64,000 nt of DNA from Xanthomarina sp035306705 (lineage in GTDB: Bacteria > Bacteroidota > Bacteroidia > Flavobacteriales > Flavobacteriaceae): assembly GCF_035306705.1 (NCBI RefSeq), contig NZ_DATGNO010000080.1, positions 30,337 to 94,336 on the forward strand, written 5' to 3'. Shown here piece after piece: positions 1 to 8,671 of the stretch (positions are counted from its first letter, which is position 1; every line of letters starts with the position of its first letter). Both the position numbers and the translations under genes were made by a program. The notes beneath the pieces were generated by a model. That model was given only the letters and a program-made list of their open reading frames with translations. It searched no databases and was not told where the DNA came from.

Positions 1-923
1 ATACGTTTTGGTACGAATCGTCTCAATTGGCAGCAAGACAGCATGCACAACAAAACAAGAAGGCTGAAGAAAAGAAAAAGGAATTAGAAGAATTTATTAG
101 ACGATTTTCTGCGAACGTTGCAAAAAGTAAACAAGCAACAAGTAGAAAGAAAATGATTGAAAAATTAAATATTGGAGATATAAAACGCTCTAGCCGAAGA
201 TATCCTGCCATTATTTTTGAAAGAGAACGAGAAGCTGGCGATCAAATTTTAAATATAGAAAACCTTGCTGCATCTATTGATGGCGAAACCTTGTTTACTA
301 AATTGGATTTGAATTTGGTAAAAGGAGATAAAGTGGTTTTGTATTCAAAAGATTCTAGAGCTACAACCGCACTCTTCGAAATTTTAAACGGGAAAATTGA
401 AGCCGATTCCGGAGTGTATAACTGGGGAATTACCACCTTACAATCTTATTTACCTTTAGATAATAGTGAGTTTTTTGAAAATGATTTAACCCTTGTAGAT
501 TGGTTACGCCAATGGGCCAAAACCGAAGAAGAACGTGAAGAAGTACATATTCGTGGTTTTTTAGGAAAAATGATTTTTAGTGGTGAAGAAGCTTTAAAGA
601 AATCGAATGTACTTTCTGGAGGAGAAAAAGTAAGATGCATGTTGAGCAGAATGATGATGGTAAGAGCCAATGTTTTAATGTTAGACGAACCTACAAACCA
701 CTTAGATTTAGAGAGTATTACTACCTTTAACAATTCGCTAAAAAACTTTAAAGGCACCGTATTGTTTTCTACGCATGATCATGAATTTGCACAAACTGTA
801 GCAAACAGGGTTGTAGAATTAACCCCAACAGGAATTATAGATAGATATACTACGTTTGATGAGTATATGCAAGATCCTAAAATTAAAGAATTACGTAATA
901 AAATGTATGCCGTTAACGTGTAA
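1..923 (+). CDS. ABC-F family ATPase, YbiT-like, 5' end missing
   Basis: This is the C-terminal half of a ribosome-associated ABC-F ATPase; the frame is open from base 3, so the start lies outside the window. The visible order is the interdomain linker (RRFSANVAKSKQATSRKK, typical of the YbiT branch), then the second nucleotide-binding domain. That domain keeps the signature LSGGEKVRCML, Walker B VLMLDEPTNHLD and the switch histidine in STHDHEF. Its Walker A is degenerate: the stretch VVLYSKDSRATTALFE at about bases 333-380 lacks the GxxxxGK[ST] lysine. ABC-F proteins act on ribosomes in translation or antibiotic protection; which role applies here cannot be read from the sequence. The gene ends 79 bases before a convergent DUF2007 gene. 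Confidence 0.93.
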   Translation, partial: TFWYESSQLAARQHAQQNKKAEEKKKELEEFIRRFSANVAKSKQATSRKKMIEKLNIGDIKRSSRRYPAIIFEREREAGDQILNIENLAASIDGETLFTKLDLNLVKGDKVVLYSKDSRATTALFEILNGKIEADSGVYNWGITTLQSYLPLDNSEFFENDLTLVDWLRQWAKTEEEREEVHIRGFLGKMIFSGEEALKKSNVLSGGEKVRCMLSRMMMVRANVLMLDEPTNHLDLESITTFNNSLKNFKGTVLFSTHDHEFAQTVANRVVELTPTGIIDRYTTFDEYMQDPKIKELRNKMYAVNV

Positions 924-936
924 GGTATGCAGAGTT

Positions 937-990
937 CAGTAGACAGTCGCAATTTTTCGTTTTAAACACTAAAAACTGCGACTGATACTG
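937..990. repeat. imperfect palindrome between convergent genes
   Basis: CAGTAGACAGTCGCA (937-951) faces TGCGACTGATACTG (977-990), giving a stem of about 13 bp with a small mismatch and a 25-base T/A-rich loop. It lies between the stop codons of the ABC-F and DUF2007 genes. It could fold as a bidirectional transcript end or be a copy of a dispersed intergenic repeat; there is no clean U tract. Confidence 0.5.
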
Positions 991-1002
991 TAAATATTTA
1001 TA

Positions 1003-1236
1003 TTAAGGCTGCAACTCGGCAGTTACACTCTCTACAATGGGTACGGCAGCATCGAGTTCTTCTTCACTAACAAAAATCTCTTGATACCCTGGTACAGGAG
1101 ATCCAAAACCTGCAAGTCTCCCCGATTCCGTTTCATCTTTTACAATGGGACTAATCCCTACTGCATCCAATTTATCCACTATTAATTGAGCAATAATAAA
1201 ACTTCCTGTATAAATTTTTATATAACTAGATTCCAT
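1003..1236 (-). CDS. DUF2007 domain protein
   Basis: A 77-residue protein that fills almost exactly one DUF2007 domain, a small ferredoxin-like fold called a putative signal-transducing domain (GlnB-like). Recognisable parts are the N-terminal YIKIYTGSFIIAQLIVDKLD strand-helix and the middle segment ending in a typical FVSEEELDAA helix start. There is no signal peptide or membrane segment, so it should be cytosolic. The partner and ligand are unknown. It is divergent from the cold-shock gene, with its own TAnnTTTG box about 30 bases upstream. Confidence 0.8.
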   Translation of the reverse strand: MESSYIKIYTGSFIIAQLIVDKLDAVGISPIVKDETESGRLAGFGSPVPGYQEIFVSEEELDAAVPIVESVTAELQP

Positions 1237-1267
1237 AGTATTTAATTTAGCATTGCTTTTAAAGATA

Positions 1268-1275
1268 CAAAATTA
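1268..1275 (-). promoter_or_regulatory. -7 box of the DUF2007 gene
   Basis: TAATTTTG on the minus strand matches the Bacteroidota TAnnTTTG -7 consensus. Transcription would start near 1262, leaving about 26 bases of leader. No good TTTG -33 box is seen. Confidence 0.45.
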
Positions 1276-1356
1276 CCTTGTAATTCGTCGATAATATGAT
1301 TTAAAAGCACCCTTCTAAAAAAATTGTGAAAAACACAAAATGTTAAATTATATGAT

Positions 1357-1364
1357 TATATTTG
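1357..1364 (+). promoter_or_regulatory. -7 box of the cold-shock gene
   Basis: TATATTTG fits TAnnTTTG and lies 30 bases before the ATG at 1395. The implied leader is only about 24 bases, far shorter than the long regulatory leader of E. coli cspA. Confidence 0.5.
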
Positions 1365-1394
1365 ATATATTATTAAATTATTTAAATTATTACA

Positions 1395-1586
1395 ATGAGT
1401 AAAGGAACAGTAAAATTTTTCAATGATTCAAAAGGATTTGGATTTATTGTTGAAGACGACACAAACAAAGAGCATTTTGTTCACATTTCTGGATTAATCG
1501 ATGAAATTCGCGAAGGCGATGCCGTAGAATTCGATTTACAAGAAGGTAGAAAAGGATTAAACGCAGTAAATGTTAAAGTATTATAA
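1395..1586 (+). CDS. cold-shock domain protein, CspA family
   Basis: A 63-residue single cold-shock domain, the usual size for this family. The RNA-binding motifs are intact: RNP1 KGFGFI at residues 13-18 and RNP2-like HFVHIS at 27-32, after the standard start MSKGTVKFFN. Such proteins bind single-stranded RNA or DNA and melt mRNA structure; whether this copy is cold-induced is not visible. It is a single-gene unit, divergent from the DUF2007 gene and closed by a strong terminator. Confidence 0.95.
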   Translation: MSKGTVKFFNDSKGFGFIVEDDTNKEHFVHISGLIDEIREGDAVEFDLQEGRKGLNAVNVKVL

Positions 1587-1609
1587 TAATATTTAACTTA
1601 TTGACATTA

Positions 1610-1640
1610 AAAAGCCTCGATATATTTCGAGGCTTTTTTT
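1610..1640. terminator. Rho-independent terminator, bidirectional
   Basis: AAAAGCCTCGA (1610-1620) pairs perfectly with TCGAGGCTTTT (1627-1637) around a 6-base loop and ends in T7. The A-rich left arm makes it work for the convergent pheT as well. Confidence 0.93.
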
Positions 1641-1670
1641 ATTCTATGCGTTCATATTTAGAAACTTAAT

Positions 1671-4100
1671 TTATCGTAATTCGGCACCAAGCTCCAAAGT
1701 GAAATTCTCTTTTAATTTTTCCATAATCTTATCTATCTGCTTATCTGTTAATGTTTTATGTTCATCTTGAAACGTAAAGCTTACAGCATAGCTTTTTTTC
1801 CCTTGAGGCAAGTTTTCACCTTGAAACACATCAAACAAATTAACGGTTTTAAGAAGTTTTTTTTCTGTATTATAGGCAATTCTATTAATATCTTCAAACA
1901 GCACTTTATCTTCTATCAATAAAGCAAAATCTCGTTTAATCTCCGGGTATTTAGGAATGCTAGTATAACTTATTTTATTAGTGTTTTTAACCAATTCAAT
2001 AATCGTATCCCAGTTAAAATCGGCAAATAAAACATCTTGAGAAATCCCGAAATACTTTAAAACAGATTTTTTAACCAAGCCAAACTCGACTACTTGCTGT
2101 TTCCCTATCGAGAAAATAAGACCTTCGCTAAGCACGTCGGCATTAAAAGGCGACACGTTAACATCTGTAAAACCTAAGCGCTGTAACACACTATGCACCA
2201 TTCCTTTTAAATAAAAGAAATTCGTTGGTCTAGAGTCTGCATTCCATCTTTCAGCCTGTTTGCTACCTGTTACAAATAAAGATAAATGCTTATGTTCCGC
2301 TCTGTTTTCCTTGTAATTATGATAGGTTTTTCCAAACTCAAACAGTTTCAATCGATCTCTTTTTCTATTGATATTATGACTAACATTTTCCAAGCCAGAA
2401 AATAAAACAGATTGTCTTAAAACACTTAAATCATGACTTAAAGGATTCAGCATTTTTACTTCAAATTCTTCCTTAAGTTGCTCGCTTAACTTGGTGTATT
2501 CGGGCGTTGTTAAGGAGTTTGTTAGGGTTTCAAAAAAGCCTTGAGCTACCAATTGATTCCCTATAATATTCTGTAATTTATAGTCTTCAAATCTAGATGT
2601 ATTAGAGATGGAAGCATTCAACTTTTCTGAAGTTACAATATTATTATAACCGTAAACTCTAATAATCTCCTCTATAACATCAGCTTCACGTTGTACGTCG
2701 TTTCTGTATGCTGGAACGGTTAAACCCAAACCTGTTTCGGTAACGTTATTAATTTTAATATCTAAGGAAGTTAAAATATCTTTAATGGTATCTTCAGGTA
2801 GAACTTGACCAATTAACTTTTTAGCATTTTCAAAACTTAAACGCACTTGAAAATCCTCAATTTTTTTCGGATAAAAATCAAATATTTCACTTGTAATTAG
2901 ACCACCAGCAATGTCTTGTATCATCAATGCCGCTCTTTTTAAAGCGTATTCAGTAATATTGGGATCGATACCTCTTTCAAATCTAAAAGATGCATCGGTA
3001 TTTAAATGATGTCTTTTGGCTGTTTTTCTAACGCTTACTGGATTGAAATAAGCACTTTCTAAAAAAATACTTGTGGTTGAAGCTGTAACACCAGAATCAA
3101 TTCCTCCAAAAACACCAGCAAAACACATCGGTTTTTCAGCATCGCAAATCATTAAGTCTTCTTCGTGCAATTCGCGTTCCACACCATCTAACGTAGTAAA
3201 TTTTGTTCCTTTTTCTAAGGTTTTTACTTCAATTTTATTCCCTGTAATTTTAGCAGCATCAAAAGCATGCAAAGGTTGCCCTAGTTCGTGCAACACATAA
3301 TTTGTAATATCTACAATGTTGTTTTTTGGGGTTATTCCAATGGCTTTTAATCTATTTTGTAACCAGATTGGCGAGTCTTCCACTTGTAAACCCGAAATGG
3401 TCAAACCACAATATCTTGGTGATAGCTTTTTGTTTGTAACATCTACATCTATCCTTTGGGTTCTATTGTCCACATGAAAAGCACTTACAGAAGGCGTTAT
3501 TAACTCCAAACTAATGTTTTTTTGAAGCAAGCCAGCTCTTATATCTCGAGCCGTTCCATAATGACTCATAGCGTCTGCCCTATTTGGAGTTAAACCAATT
3601 TCAAAAACATGATCATTTTCCACTTCAAAAATTTCGGTAAGTAAGGTTCCTACTTTCAACTTTTCGTCAAGAACCATGATACCTTCATGAGATTTACCAA
3701 GACCCAGTTCGTCTTCGGCGCAAATCATTCCATGACTTTCTTCTCCTCTAATCTTACCTTTTTTTATGGTCCAAGCTTCGCCTTCTTCAGTATATAAGGT
3801 TGTACCAATAGTTGCTACGGGAACTTTTTGTCCAGCTGCCACATTTGGAGCGCCACAAACTATTTGCAACGGCATATCTAAACCTATGTTTACGGTAGTT
3901 AGTTTTAATCTATCTGCATTTGGATGTTGTACACAAGTTAAAACCTCACCAACTACAATACCTTCCAATCCACCCTTTACAGATTGGAAAGAACTAAGCC
4001 CTTCAACCTCCAAACCTAAATCTGTTAGCAGCTCGCTAAGTTCATCTGGGGACCAAGTAGTCTTTATAAATTGCTTTAACCAATTGTAAGAAATCTTCAT
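1671..4100 (-). CDS. pheT: phenylalanyl-tRNA synthetase beta subunit
   Basis: The 809-residue beta chain of the (alpha-beta)2 PheRS that charges tRNA-Phe. Its length is normal for bacterial PheT. The domains run in order: the N-terminal MKISYNWLKQFI start, an EMAPII-like tRNA-binding domain at about 40-150 (VLTCVQHPNADRLKLTTVN), the B3/B4 editing domain, the B5 domain near 400-470, the synthetase-like core, and a C-terminal FDX-ACB anticodon-binding domain from about 715 (YPEIKRDFALL). pheS is not adjacent, as is common in Flavobacteriaceae. A textbook TTTG/TAnnTTTG promoter lies just upstream. Confidence 0.97.
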   Translation of the reverse strand: MKISYNWLKQFIKTTWSPDELSELLTDLGLEVEGLSSFQSVKGGLEGIVVGEVLTCVQHPNADRLKLTTVNIGLDMPLQIVCGAPNVAAGQKVPVATIGTTLYTEEGEAWTIKKGKIRGEESHGMICAEDELGLGKSHEGIMVLDEKLKVGTLLTEIFEVENDHVFEIGLTPNRADAMSHYGTARDIRAGLLQKNISLELITPSVSAFHVDNRTQRIDVDVTNKKLSPRYCGLTISGLQVEDSPIWLQNRLKAIGITPKNNIVDITNYVLHELGQPLHAFDAAKITGNKIEVKTLEKGTKFTTLDGVERELHEEDLMICDAEKPMCFAGVFGGIDSGVTASTTSIFLESAYFNPVSVRKTAKRHHLNTDASFRFERGIDPNITEYALKRAALMIQDIAGGLITSEIFDFYPKKIEDFQVRLSFENAKKLIGQVLPEDTIKDILTSLDIKINNVTETGLGLTVPAYRNDVQREADVIEEIIRVYGYNNIVTSEKLNASISNTSRFEDYKLQNIIGNQLVAQGFFETLTNSLTTPEYTKLSEQLKEEFEVKMLNPLSHDLSVLRQSVLFSGLENVSHNINRKRDRLKLFEFGKTYHNYKENRAEHKHLSLFVTGSKQAERWNADSRPTNFFYLKGMVHSVLQRLGFTDVNVSPFNADVLSEGLIFSIGKQQVVEFGLVKKSVLKYFGISQDVLFADFNWDTIIELVKNTNKISYTSIPKYPEIKRDFALLIEDKVLFEDINRIAYNTEKKLLKTVNLFDVFQGENLPQGKKSYAVSFTFQDEHKTLTDKQIDKIMEKLKENFTLELGAELR

Positions 4101-4122
4101 GTTTGCTTTTTATTTAAGACGG

Positions 4123-4153
4123 CAAAGATAAAATATTGCCCTCAGCATTCAAA
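4123..4153 (-). promoter_or_regulatory. pheT promoter, TTTG-N19-TATCTTTG
   Basis: On the minus strand TTTG (4150-4153) and TATCTTTG (4123-4130) are 19 bases apart, inside the 17-23 range known for Bacteroidota sigma-A promoters. The predicted start near 4117 gives a leader of about 17 bases. This is one of the two best promoters in the window. Confidence 0.75.
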
Positions 4154-4332
4154 CAAAGCGTTGAAAATTGTAGAGAATAAATGACTTTAAATATAAAAAA
4201 GAAATAGGTTGAAGAATAACAGATTATTTTACAGAAGAAAAAATCAAAAAAAAACACATTTTTCAATTAAATCTTCTCTAAATAAACTAACTATTTAATG
4301 GAAAACAACCTGTGTATTTAGGTTAACACTAA

Positions 4333-4728
4333 TCATGAACCAACAAACTCATCCAAATGTATACTATTGATAGAACCATGTGACGCATGTGCTACCACTA
4401 CGCCATTTTTAATGACAAGTAATTGAGGGGATTCATGCATAACTTGAAATTTATATCCAGTTTCATTAGAAACATCTCTATAATTCAACAAATCCAAGAA
4501 ATATAGATCTAAATCAGTTTCAGATATATCATAAGCACTAACAAATTGCTTTAAAACCATTCTACTTACGCCGCAACGTGTAGAATGTTTAAAAATGACC
4601 TGAGTTTTGATTTTCGATTTTTCTTCAATATCCTCCAACTGGGCAACACTTGTTAGTCCAATCCATGGCAATACTTTTTCTTCTTTTTCTTCGGAAGAGC
4701 TACTAAATATTTTATTAAAAATTCCCAT
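4333..4728 (-). CDS. ytxJ: bacillithiol-system redox protein YtxJ
   Basis: A 131-residue thioredoxin-fold protein of the YtxJ family, a monothiol bacilliredoxin-like group linked to bacillithiol. The core motif is FKHSTRCGVSRMVLKQF, with one cysteine where the redox site sits; the middle part (MHESPQLLVIKNG) is the usual cis-Pro region, here Ser-Pro. No signal peptide is seen, so it should be cytosolic. It likely removes bacillithiol mixed disulfides, an inference from the family. It is divergent from clpB across 291 bases. Confidence 0.87.
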   Translation of the reverse strand: MGIFNKIFSSSSEEKEEKVLPWIGLTSVAQLEDIEEKSKIKTQVIFKHSTRCGVSRMVLKQFVSAYDISETDLDLYFLDLLNYRDVSNETGYKFQVMHESPQLLVIKNGVVVAHASHGSINSIHLDEFVGS

Positions 4729-4745
4729 AAAAATATAGTTTTTAG

Positions 4746-4783
4746 TTCTTGTAAACTTGTCTTACAATATCCAGTTACAAGAA
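4746..4783. promoter_or_regulatory. inverted repeat upstream of ytxJ
   Basis: TTCTTGTAAAC (4746-4756) faces GTTACAAGAA (4774-4783), a 10-bp inverted repeat with one bulge, 17 bases from the ytxJ start. It could be an operator or an mRNA hairpin. No TAnnTTTG box for ytxJ was found nearby. Confidence 0.35.
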
Positions 4784-4933
4784 TTATATGAATAGATATA
4801 ATGGTAAGTCGAAACTATTTTAACTATCTTACAAACTGACTAAATGTCTTATAAACATTGACTCTATCAGACATTTTGTCCTGCGGTTTGAATTGGTAAG
4901 ATAATTGAAATAAACACTACAAAGAAAGCAAAA

Positions 4934-4941
4934 TAATTTTG
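4934..4941 (+). promoter_or_regulatory. possible clpB -7 box
   Basis: TAATTTTG fits the -7 consensus 78 bases before the clpB ATG. The nearest upstream TTG is 26 bases away, a little too far. A GATCTT/AAGATC hairpin (about 4960-4979) follows in the leader. Confidence 0.35.
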
Positions 4942-5019
4942 TTAGACTGAAAAATTGGGATCTTAAAATTTAAAGATCTCAAATGTTTTTTAGAATAATT
5001 ATAAATAAAAATTAGATAT

Positions 5020-7629
5020 ATGAACTTAAATAATTTTACCATAAAATCGCAAGAAGCCATCCAGCAAGCGCAACAACTTGCCCAGGGATATGGCCATCAA
5101 CAAATAGAAAACGAACATTTATTTAAAGCTATTTCTGAAGTTGACGAGAATGTTTTACCGTTTATCCTTAAAAAACTGAATATCAATATTCCAGTTTTAT
5201 ATCAGGCTGTAGACAAGCAATTGGAAAGCTACCCCAAAGTATCTGGAGGAGATATTATATTGTCTCGTGAAGCTGGAAAAACTCTTAACGAAGCTGAAAT
5301 TATCGCTAAAAAAATGACAGATGACTATGTGTCCATTGAACATTTAATTTTGGCCATTTTTAAATCCAATAGCAAAATTGCCCAAATGCTAAAAGATCAA
5401 GGAGCTACAGAAAAAGCACTAAACGCAAGTATAAATGAGTTGCGTAAAGGAGATAAAGTAACCTCACAGAGTCAGGAAGAAACCTATAACTCCCTAAATA
5501 AATACGCTAAAAATTTAAACCAATTGGCAAAAGACGGTAAACTGGATCCAGTAATTGGTCGTGATGAAGAAATACGTAGAATTCTACAAATTTTATCCAG
5601 ACGAACCAAAAACAACCCGATTCTTGTTGGAGAACCAGGAACTGGTAAAACAGCTATTGCAGAAGGTTTGGCCCATAGAATTATAGACGGAGATATTCCT
5701 GAAAACTTAAAAGATAAGCAAATTTTCGCTCTAGATATGGGTGCTTTAATTGCTGGAGCAAAATATAAAGGAGAGTTTGAAGAACGTTTAAAAGCCGTAA
5801 TTAAAGAAGTAACGGAAAGTGATGGAGACATTGTTCTTTTTATTGACGAAATCCACACCTTGGTTGGTGCCGGTGGTGGTCAAGGCGCTATGGATGCTGC
5901 CAATATTTTAAAACCAGCCTTAGCAAGAGGTGAGTTAAGAGCTATTGGTGCGACAACTTTAGACGAGTATCAAAAATATTTTGAGAAAGACAAAGCGCTT
6001 GAAAGACGTTTTCAAAAAGTCATGGTGGACGAACCAGATACAGAAAGCGCAATTTCCATTTTACGTGGAATTAAAGAGAAATATGAAACGCATCATAAAG
6101 TTCGAATTAAAGACGAAGCCATTATTGGAGCTGTAGAATTATCCCAACGTTATATTACCAATCGTTTCCTTCCAGATAAGGCCATCGATTTAATGGATGA
6201 AGCTGCTTCAAAATTACGCATGGAAATAAATTCAAAACCTGAGGAATTAGATGTTTTGGATAGAAAAGTCATGCAGTTAGAAATTGAAATCGAAGCTATT
6301 AAACGTGAAAAAGATGAATCGAAATTAAAAACCTTACGTTCCGATTTAGCAAATTTAAAAGAAGAACGCAACGAGATCAATGCGAAGTGGAAAAGCGAAA
6401 AAGAAGTTGTCGATAATATTCAATCTTCTAAAGCAGATATAGAAAATTTCAAACTAGAAGCCGAACGTGCAGAACGCGAAGGGGATTATGGAAAAGTAGC
6501 TGAAATTCGTTACGGAAAGATTAAGGAAGCCCAAGAAACCTTAGAAAAACTTCAAAAAGAACTAAAAGAAAACCAATCTGAAAGCTCTTTAATCAAAGAA
6601 GAAGTTACTTATGAAGATATTGCAGATGTGGTTGCTAAATGGACAGGAATTCCAGTCACTAAAATGTTACAAAGTGATCGTGATAAACTATTAAAGCTTG
6701 AAGCCGAATTACACAAACGTGTGGTTGGACAAGAAGAAGCCATAATTGCTGTTAGTGATGCCGTAAGACGCTCAAGAGCTGGGTTGCAAAACCCGCAAAA
6801 ACCTATTGGAACCTTCTTGTTTTTAGGAACTACAGGGGTAGGTAAAACAGAGTTGGCAAAAGCCTTAGCAGAATATTTATTCGATGACGAAAATGCCATG
6901 ACCAGAATAGACATGAGCGAATATCAAGAACGTCATGCCGTAAGCAGATTAATTGGTGCGCCTCCAGGATATGTGGGTTACGACGAAGGTGGACAACTTA
7001 CCGAAGCGGTTAGAAGAAAACCTTATTCTGTAGTCTTATTGGATGAAATTGAAAAAGCCCATCCAGATACCTTCAACATACTATTACAAGTATTGGACGA
7101 AGGTAGATTAACAGATAATAAAGGGCGTGTAGCCGATTTTAAAAACACGATTATAATTATGACTTCAAATATTGGAAGCCAGATTATTCAAGAACGTTTT
7201 GAAGCTACCAAAGATATCGATTCGGCAATTGAAGCTGCTAAAGTAGACGTATTAGCGCTATTAAAACAAAGTGTTAGACCTGAGTTTATAAATAGAATAG
7301 ACGACATTATCATGTTTACGCCTTTAAGTAAAGAAAACATTAAAGACATTGTTGGCTTACAATTAAAAGGCTTGACCAAAATGCTATCTGAGCAAAACAT
7401 TACTTTCGATGCCACAAACGAAGCTATCAAGTATTTAGCTGAAAAGGGCTATCACCCAGAATATGGAGCTAGACCTGTAAAAAGAGTCATCCAGAAAGAG
7501 GTTTTAAACGAATTAAGTAAAGAAATTTTATCTGGTAAAGTAACTACAGACAGTATTATTTTACTGGATTCCTTTGACGATAAACTTGTTTTTAGAAATC
7601 AATCGCATTTGGTTGAAGAAGATTTATAA
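5020..7629 (+). CDS. clpB: ATP-dependent disaggregase ClpB
   Basis: The 869-residue hexameric AAA+ chaperone that works with DnaK to pull proteins out of aggregates in the cytosol. The order is typical: two N-terminal Clp_N repeats (1-145), AAA1 with Walker A GEPGTGKTA near 204 and Walker B VLFIDEIH, the long coiled-coil middle domain (about 400-540) that separates ClpB from ClpA/ClpC, AAA2 with Walker A GTTGVGKTE near 603 and pore loop GYVGYDEGG, then the D2-small domain. There is no ClpP-binding IGF/L loop, consistent with a disaggregase. It is a monocistronic unit ending in a strong terminator. Heat regulation is expected for the family but no known operator is seen. Confidence 0.97.
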   Translation: MNLNNFTIKSQEAIQQAQQLAQGYGHQQIENEHLFKAISEVDENVLPFILKKLNINIPVLYQAVDKQLESYPKVSGGDIILSREAGKTLNEAEIIAKKMTDDYVSIEHLILAIFKSNSKIAQMLKDQGATEKALNASINELRKGDKVTSQSQEETYNSLNKYAKNLNQLAKDGKLDPVIGRDEEIRRILQILSRRTKNNPILVGEPGTGKTAIAEGLAHRIIDGDIPENLKDKQIFALDMGALIAGAKYKGEFEERLKAVIKEVTESDGDIVLFIDEIHTLVGAGGGQGAMDAANILKPALARGELRAIGATTLDEYQKYFEKDKALERRFQKVMVDEPDTESAISILRGIKEKYETHHKVRIKDEAIIGAVELSQRYITNRFLPDKAIDLMDEAASKLRMEINSKPEELDVLDRKVMQLEIEIEAIKREKDESKLKTLRSDLANLKEERNEINAKWKSEKEVVDNIQSSKADIENFKLEAERAEREGDYGKVAEIRYGKIKEAQETLEKLQKELKENQSESSLIKEEVTYEDIADVVAKWTGIPVTKMLQSDRDKLLKLEAELHKRVVGQEEAIIAVSDAVRRSRAGLQNPQKPIGTFLFLGTTGVGKTELAKALAEYLFDDENAMTRIDMSEYQERHAVSRLIGAPPGYVGYDEGGQLTEAVRRKPYSVVLLDEIEKAHPDTFNILLQVLDEGRLTDNKGRVADFKNTIIIMTSNIGSQIIQERFEATKDIDSAIEAAKVDVLALLKQSVRPEFINRIDDIIMFTPLSKENIKDIVGLQLKGLTKMLSEQNITFDATNEAIKYLAEKGYHPEYGARPVKRVIQKEVLNELSKEILSGKVTTDSIILLDSFDDKLVFRNQSHLVEEDL

Positions 7630-7680
7630 GAATAGTTTTTTTATGTAGTTAGTTAGTCTGCCTTCTTACAAGCAGGTTAA

Positions 7681-7729
7681 AAGCAACGCAACTCCTTAAA
7701 AAGAGTTGCGTTGCTTTTTGTTTTTTTTT
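7681..7729 (+). terminator. clpB terminator
   Basis: AAGCAACGCAACTC (7681-7694) pairs perfectly with GAGTTGCGTTGCTT (7703-7716), loop of 8 bases, followed by T-rich sequence to 7729. Confidence 0.93.
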
Positions 7730-7982
7730 AGGTTTTATGTATTAGACCTTGACCTCCTAAAATTAATAAGCTTATTAAAATTTGTAGGTTAAGTTCACGC
7801 AAAATTAGATGGATCCCTTTTTAAATATTTCAAACTAAACATGTTAGAAAGTAACATCATTACTTAAAAAAAAAAAATTGTTTGAGATTAATCTTTATCA
7901 AAAAAGCACCAACTTCTTCTATTAAAGCAAAGATGTCTTATAAAAACCAATATCTTAACAGCTAAACTACAACTTCTGTCCT
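7730..7982. other. intergenic stretch after clpB
   Basis: Together with the terminator this makes 353 bases without a gene. It contains a perfect 16-bp palindrome TTAATAAGCTTATTAA (7763-7778) and a long A run near 7866-7877. I see no ORF, RNA gene or promoter that I can support. Confidence 0.4.
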
Positions 7983-8363
7983 ATGAGCATTTTTTTTTAT
8001 TATAATTTTCCTGAAACGGAAGTATTTGTTTTCGATGAATTTTTAATTTGTCAAATCAAGGAAGGAGAATCGATCCAACCGGACCACAACATCAAATTAA
8101 ACGAAATTATACAAAAGCACTTTTCAGGAAAAAATATCGCCTATATTTCCAATCGAGTGAACTCCTATTCCGTAGATCCATTGACGTATGTGGAAACTGA
8201 AAAAATACCTAATTTACTAGCTATAGCCTTGATATCACAAGAAGGTATTATGCGAAGAAATGCTGAATTTGAAAAAGATTTTTATGATAAACCTTATGAG
8301 ATTTTTAATAATTTAAGCGAGGCTATAAACTGGGTCCATCGAATCATCCGAAATGCGGATTAA
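7983..8363 (+). CDS. small conserved flavobacterial protein, unknown function
   Basis: A 126-residue protein with no signal peptide or membrane segment, so probably cytosolic. It begins FFYYNFPETEVFVFDEFLICQI and contains IAYISNRVNSYSVDPLTYV, wording I associate with a family of short flavobacterial proteins that look like a SpoIIAA/STAS fold (alternating strands and helices). The fold assignment is an inference from pattern only. It stands alone between clpB and the deoC-deoD pair. No function can be given. Confidence 0.7.
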   Translation: MSIFFYYNFPETEVFVFDEFLICQIKEGESIQPDHNIKLNEIIQKHFSGKNIAYISNRVNSYSVDPLTYVETEKIPNLLAIALISQEGIMRRNAEFEKDFYDKPYEIFNNLSEAINWVHRIIRNAD

Positions 8364-8635
8364 TAATTTTCTATAGCTTATAATACATGTATTAAGAAAA
8401 TAAGCTTAGATGAGGCATTCCCATACTTTGGACATATTTCCATAGTATTAGTTTGTAGTTGACTTAAAGAGGTGGTTTTCTTAAAAGAACAAAGAGTTAA
8501 ATAAAAATAAGTTTTCACTTAGAATTCATGAGAAAAATAAGAGATTTTATCGCTCTAACATAAATGAGTGGATGAAAATTTCTTAATGTTTTAATAATTT
8601 TCAAACGAAATAGCAAAAGTATAAACAGTTAATCG
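8364..8635. other. intergenic stretch before deoC
   Basis: About 300 bases without a gene up to the deoC start. It has a perfect 12-bp palindrome AATACATGTATT (about 8382-8394) and nothing else I can name apart from the deoC -7 box that follows. Confidence 0.35.
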
Positions 8636-8643
8636 TATTTTTG
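8636..8643 (+). promoter_or_regulatory. -7 box of deoC-deoD
   Basis: TATTTTTG, 28 bases before the chosen deoC ATG at 8672; the predicted leader is about 20 bases. No clear -33 box. Confidence 0.45.
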
Positions 8644-8671
8644 GTACCACTTAACCTATAAATATGTGCTT

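Noticed and set aside
1364..1395. Cold-shock riboswitch-like leader before the csp gene
   Set aside because: The predicted leader is about 24 bases, too short for a cspA-type thermosensing leader.
7763..7778. Perfect 16-bp palindrome TTAATAAGCTTATTAA as an operator
   Set aside because: It lies 200 bases from any gene start in AT-rich DNA, so chance is a sufficient explanation.
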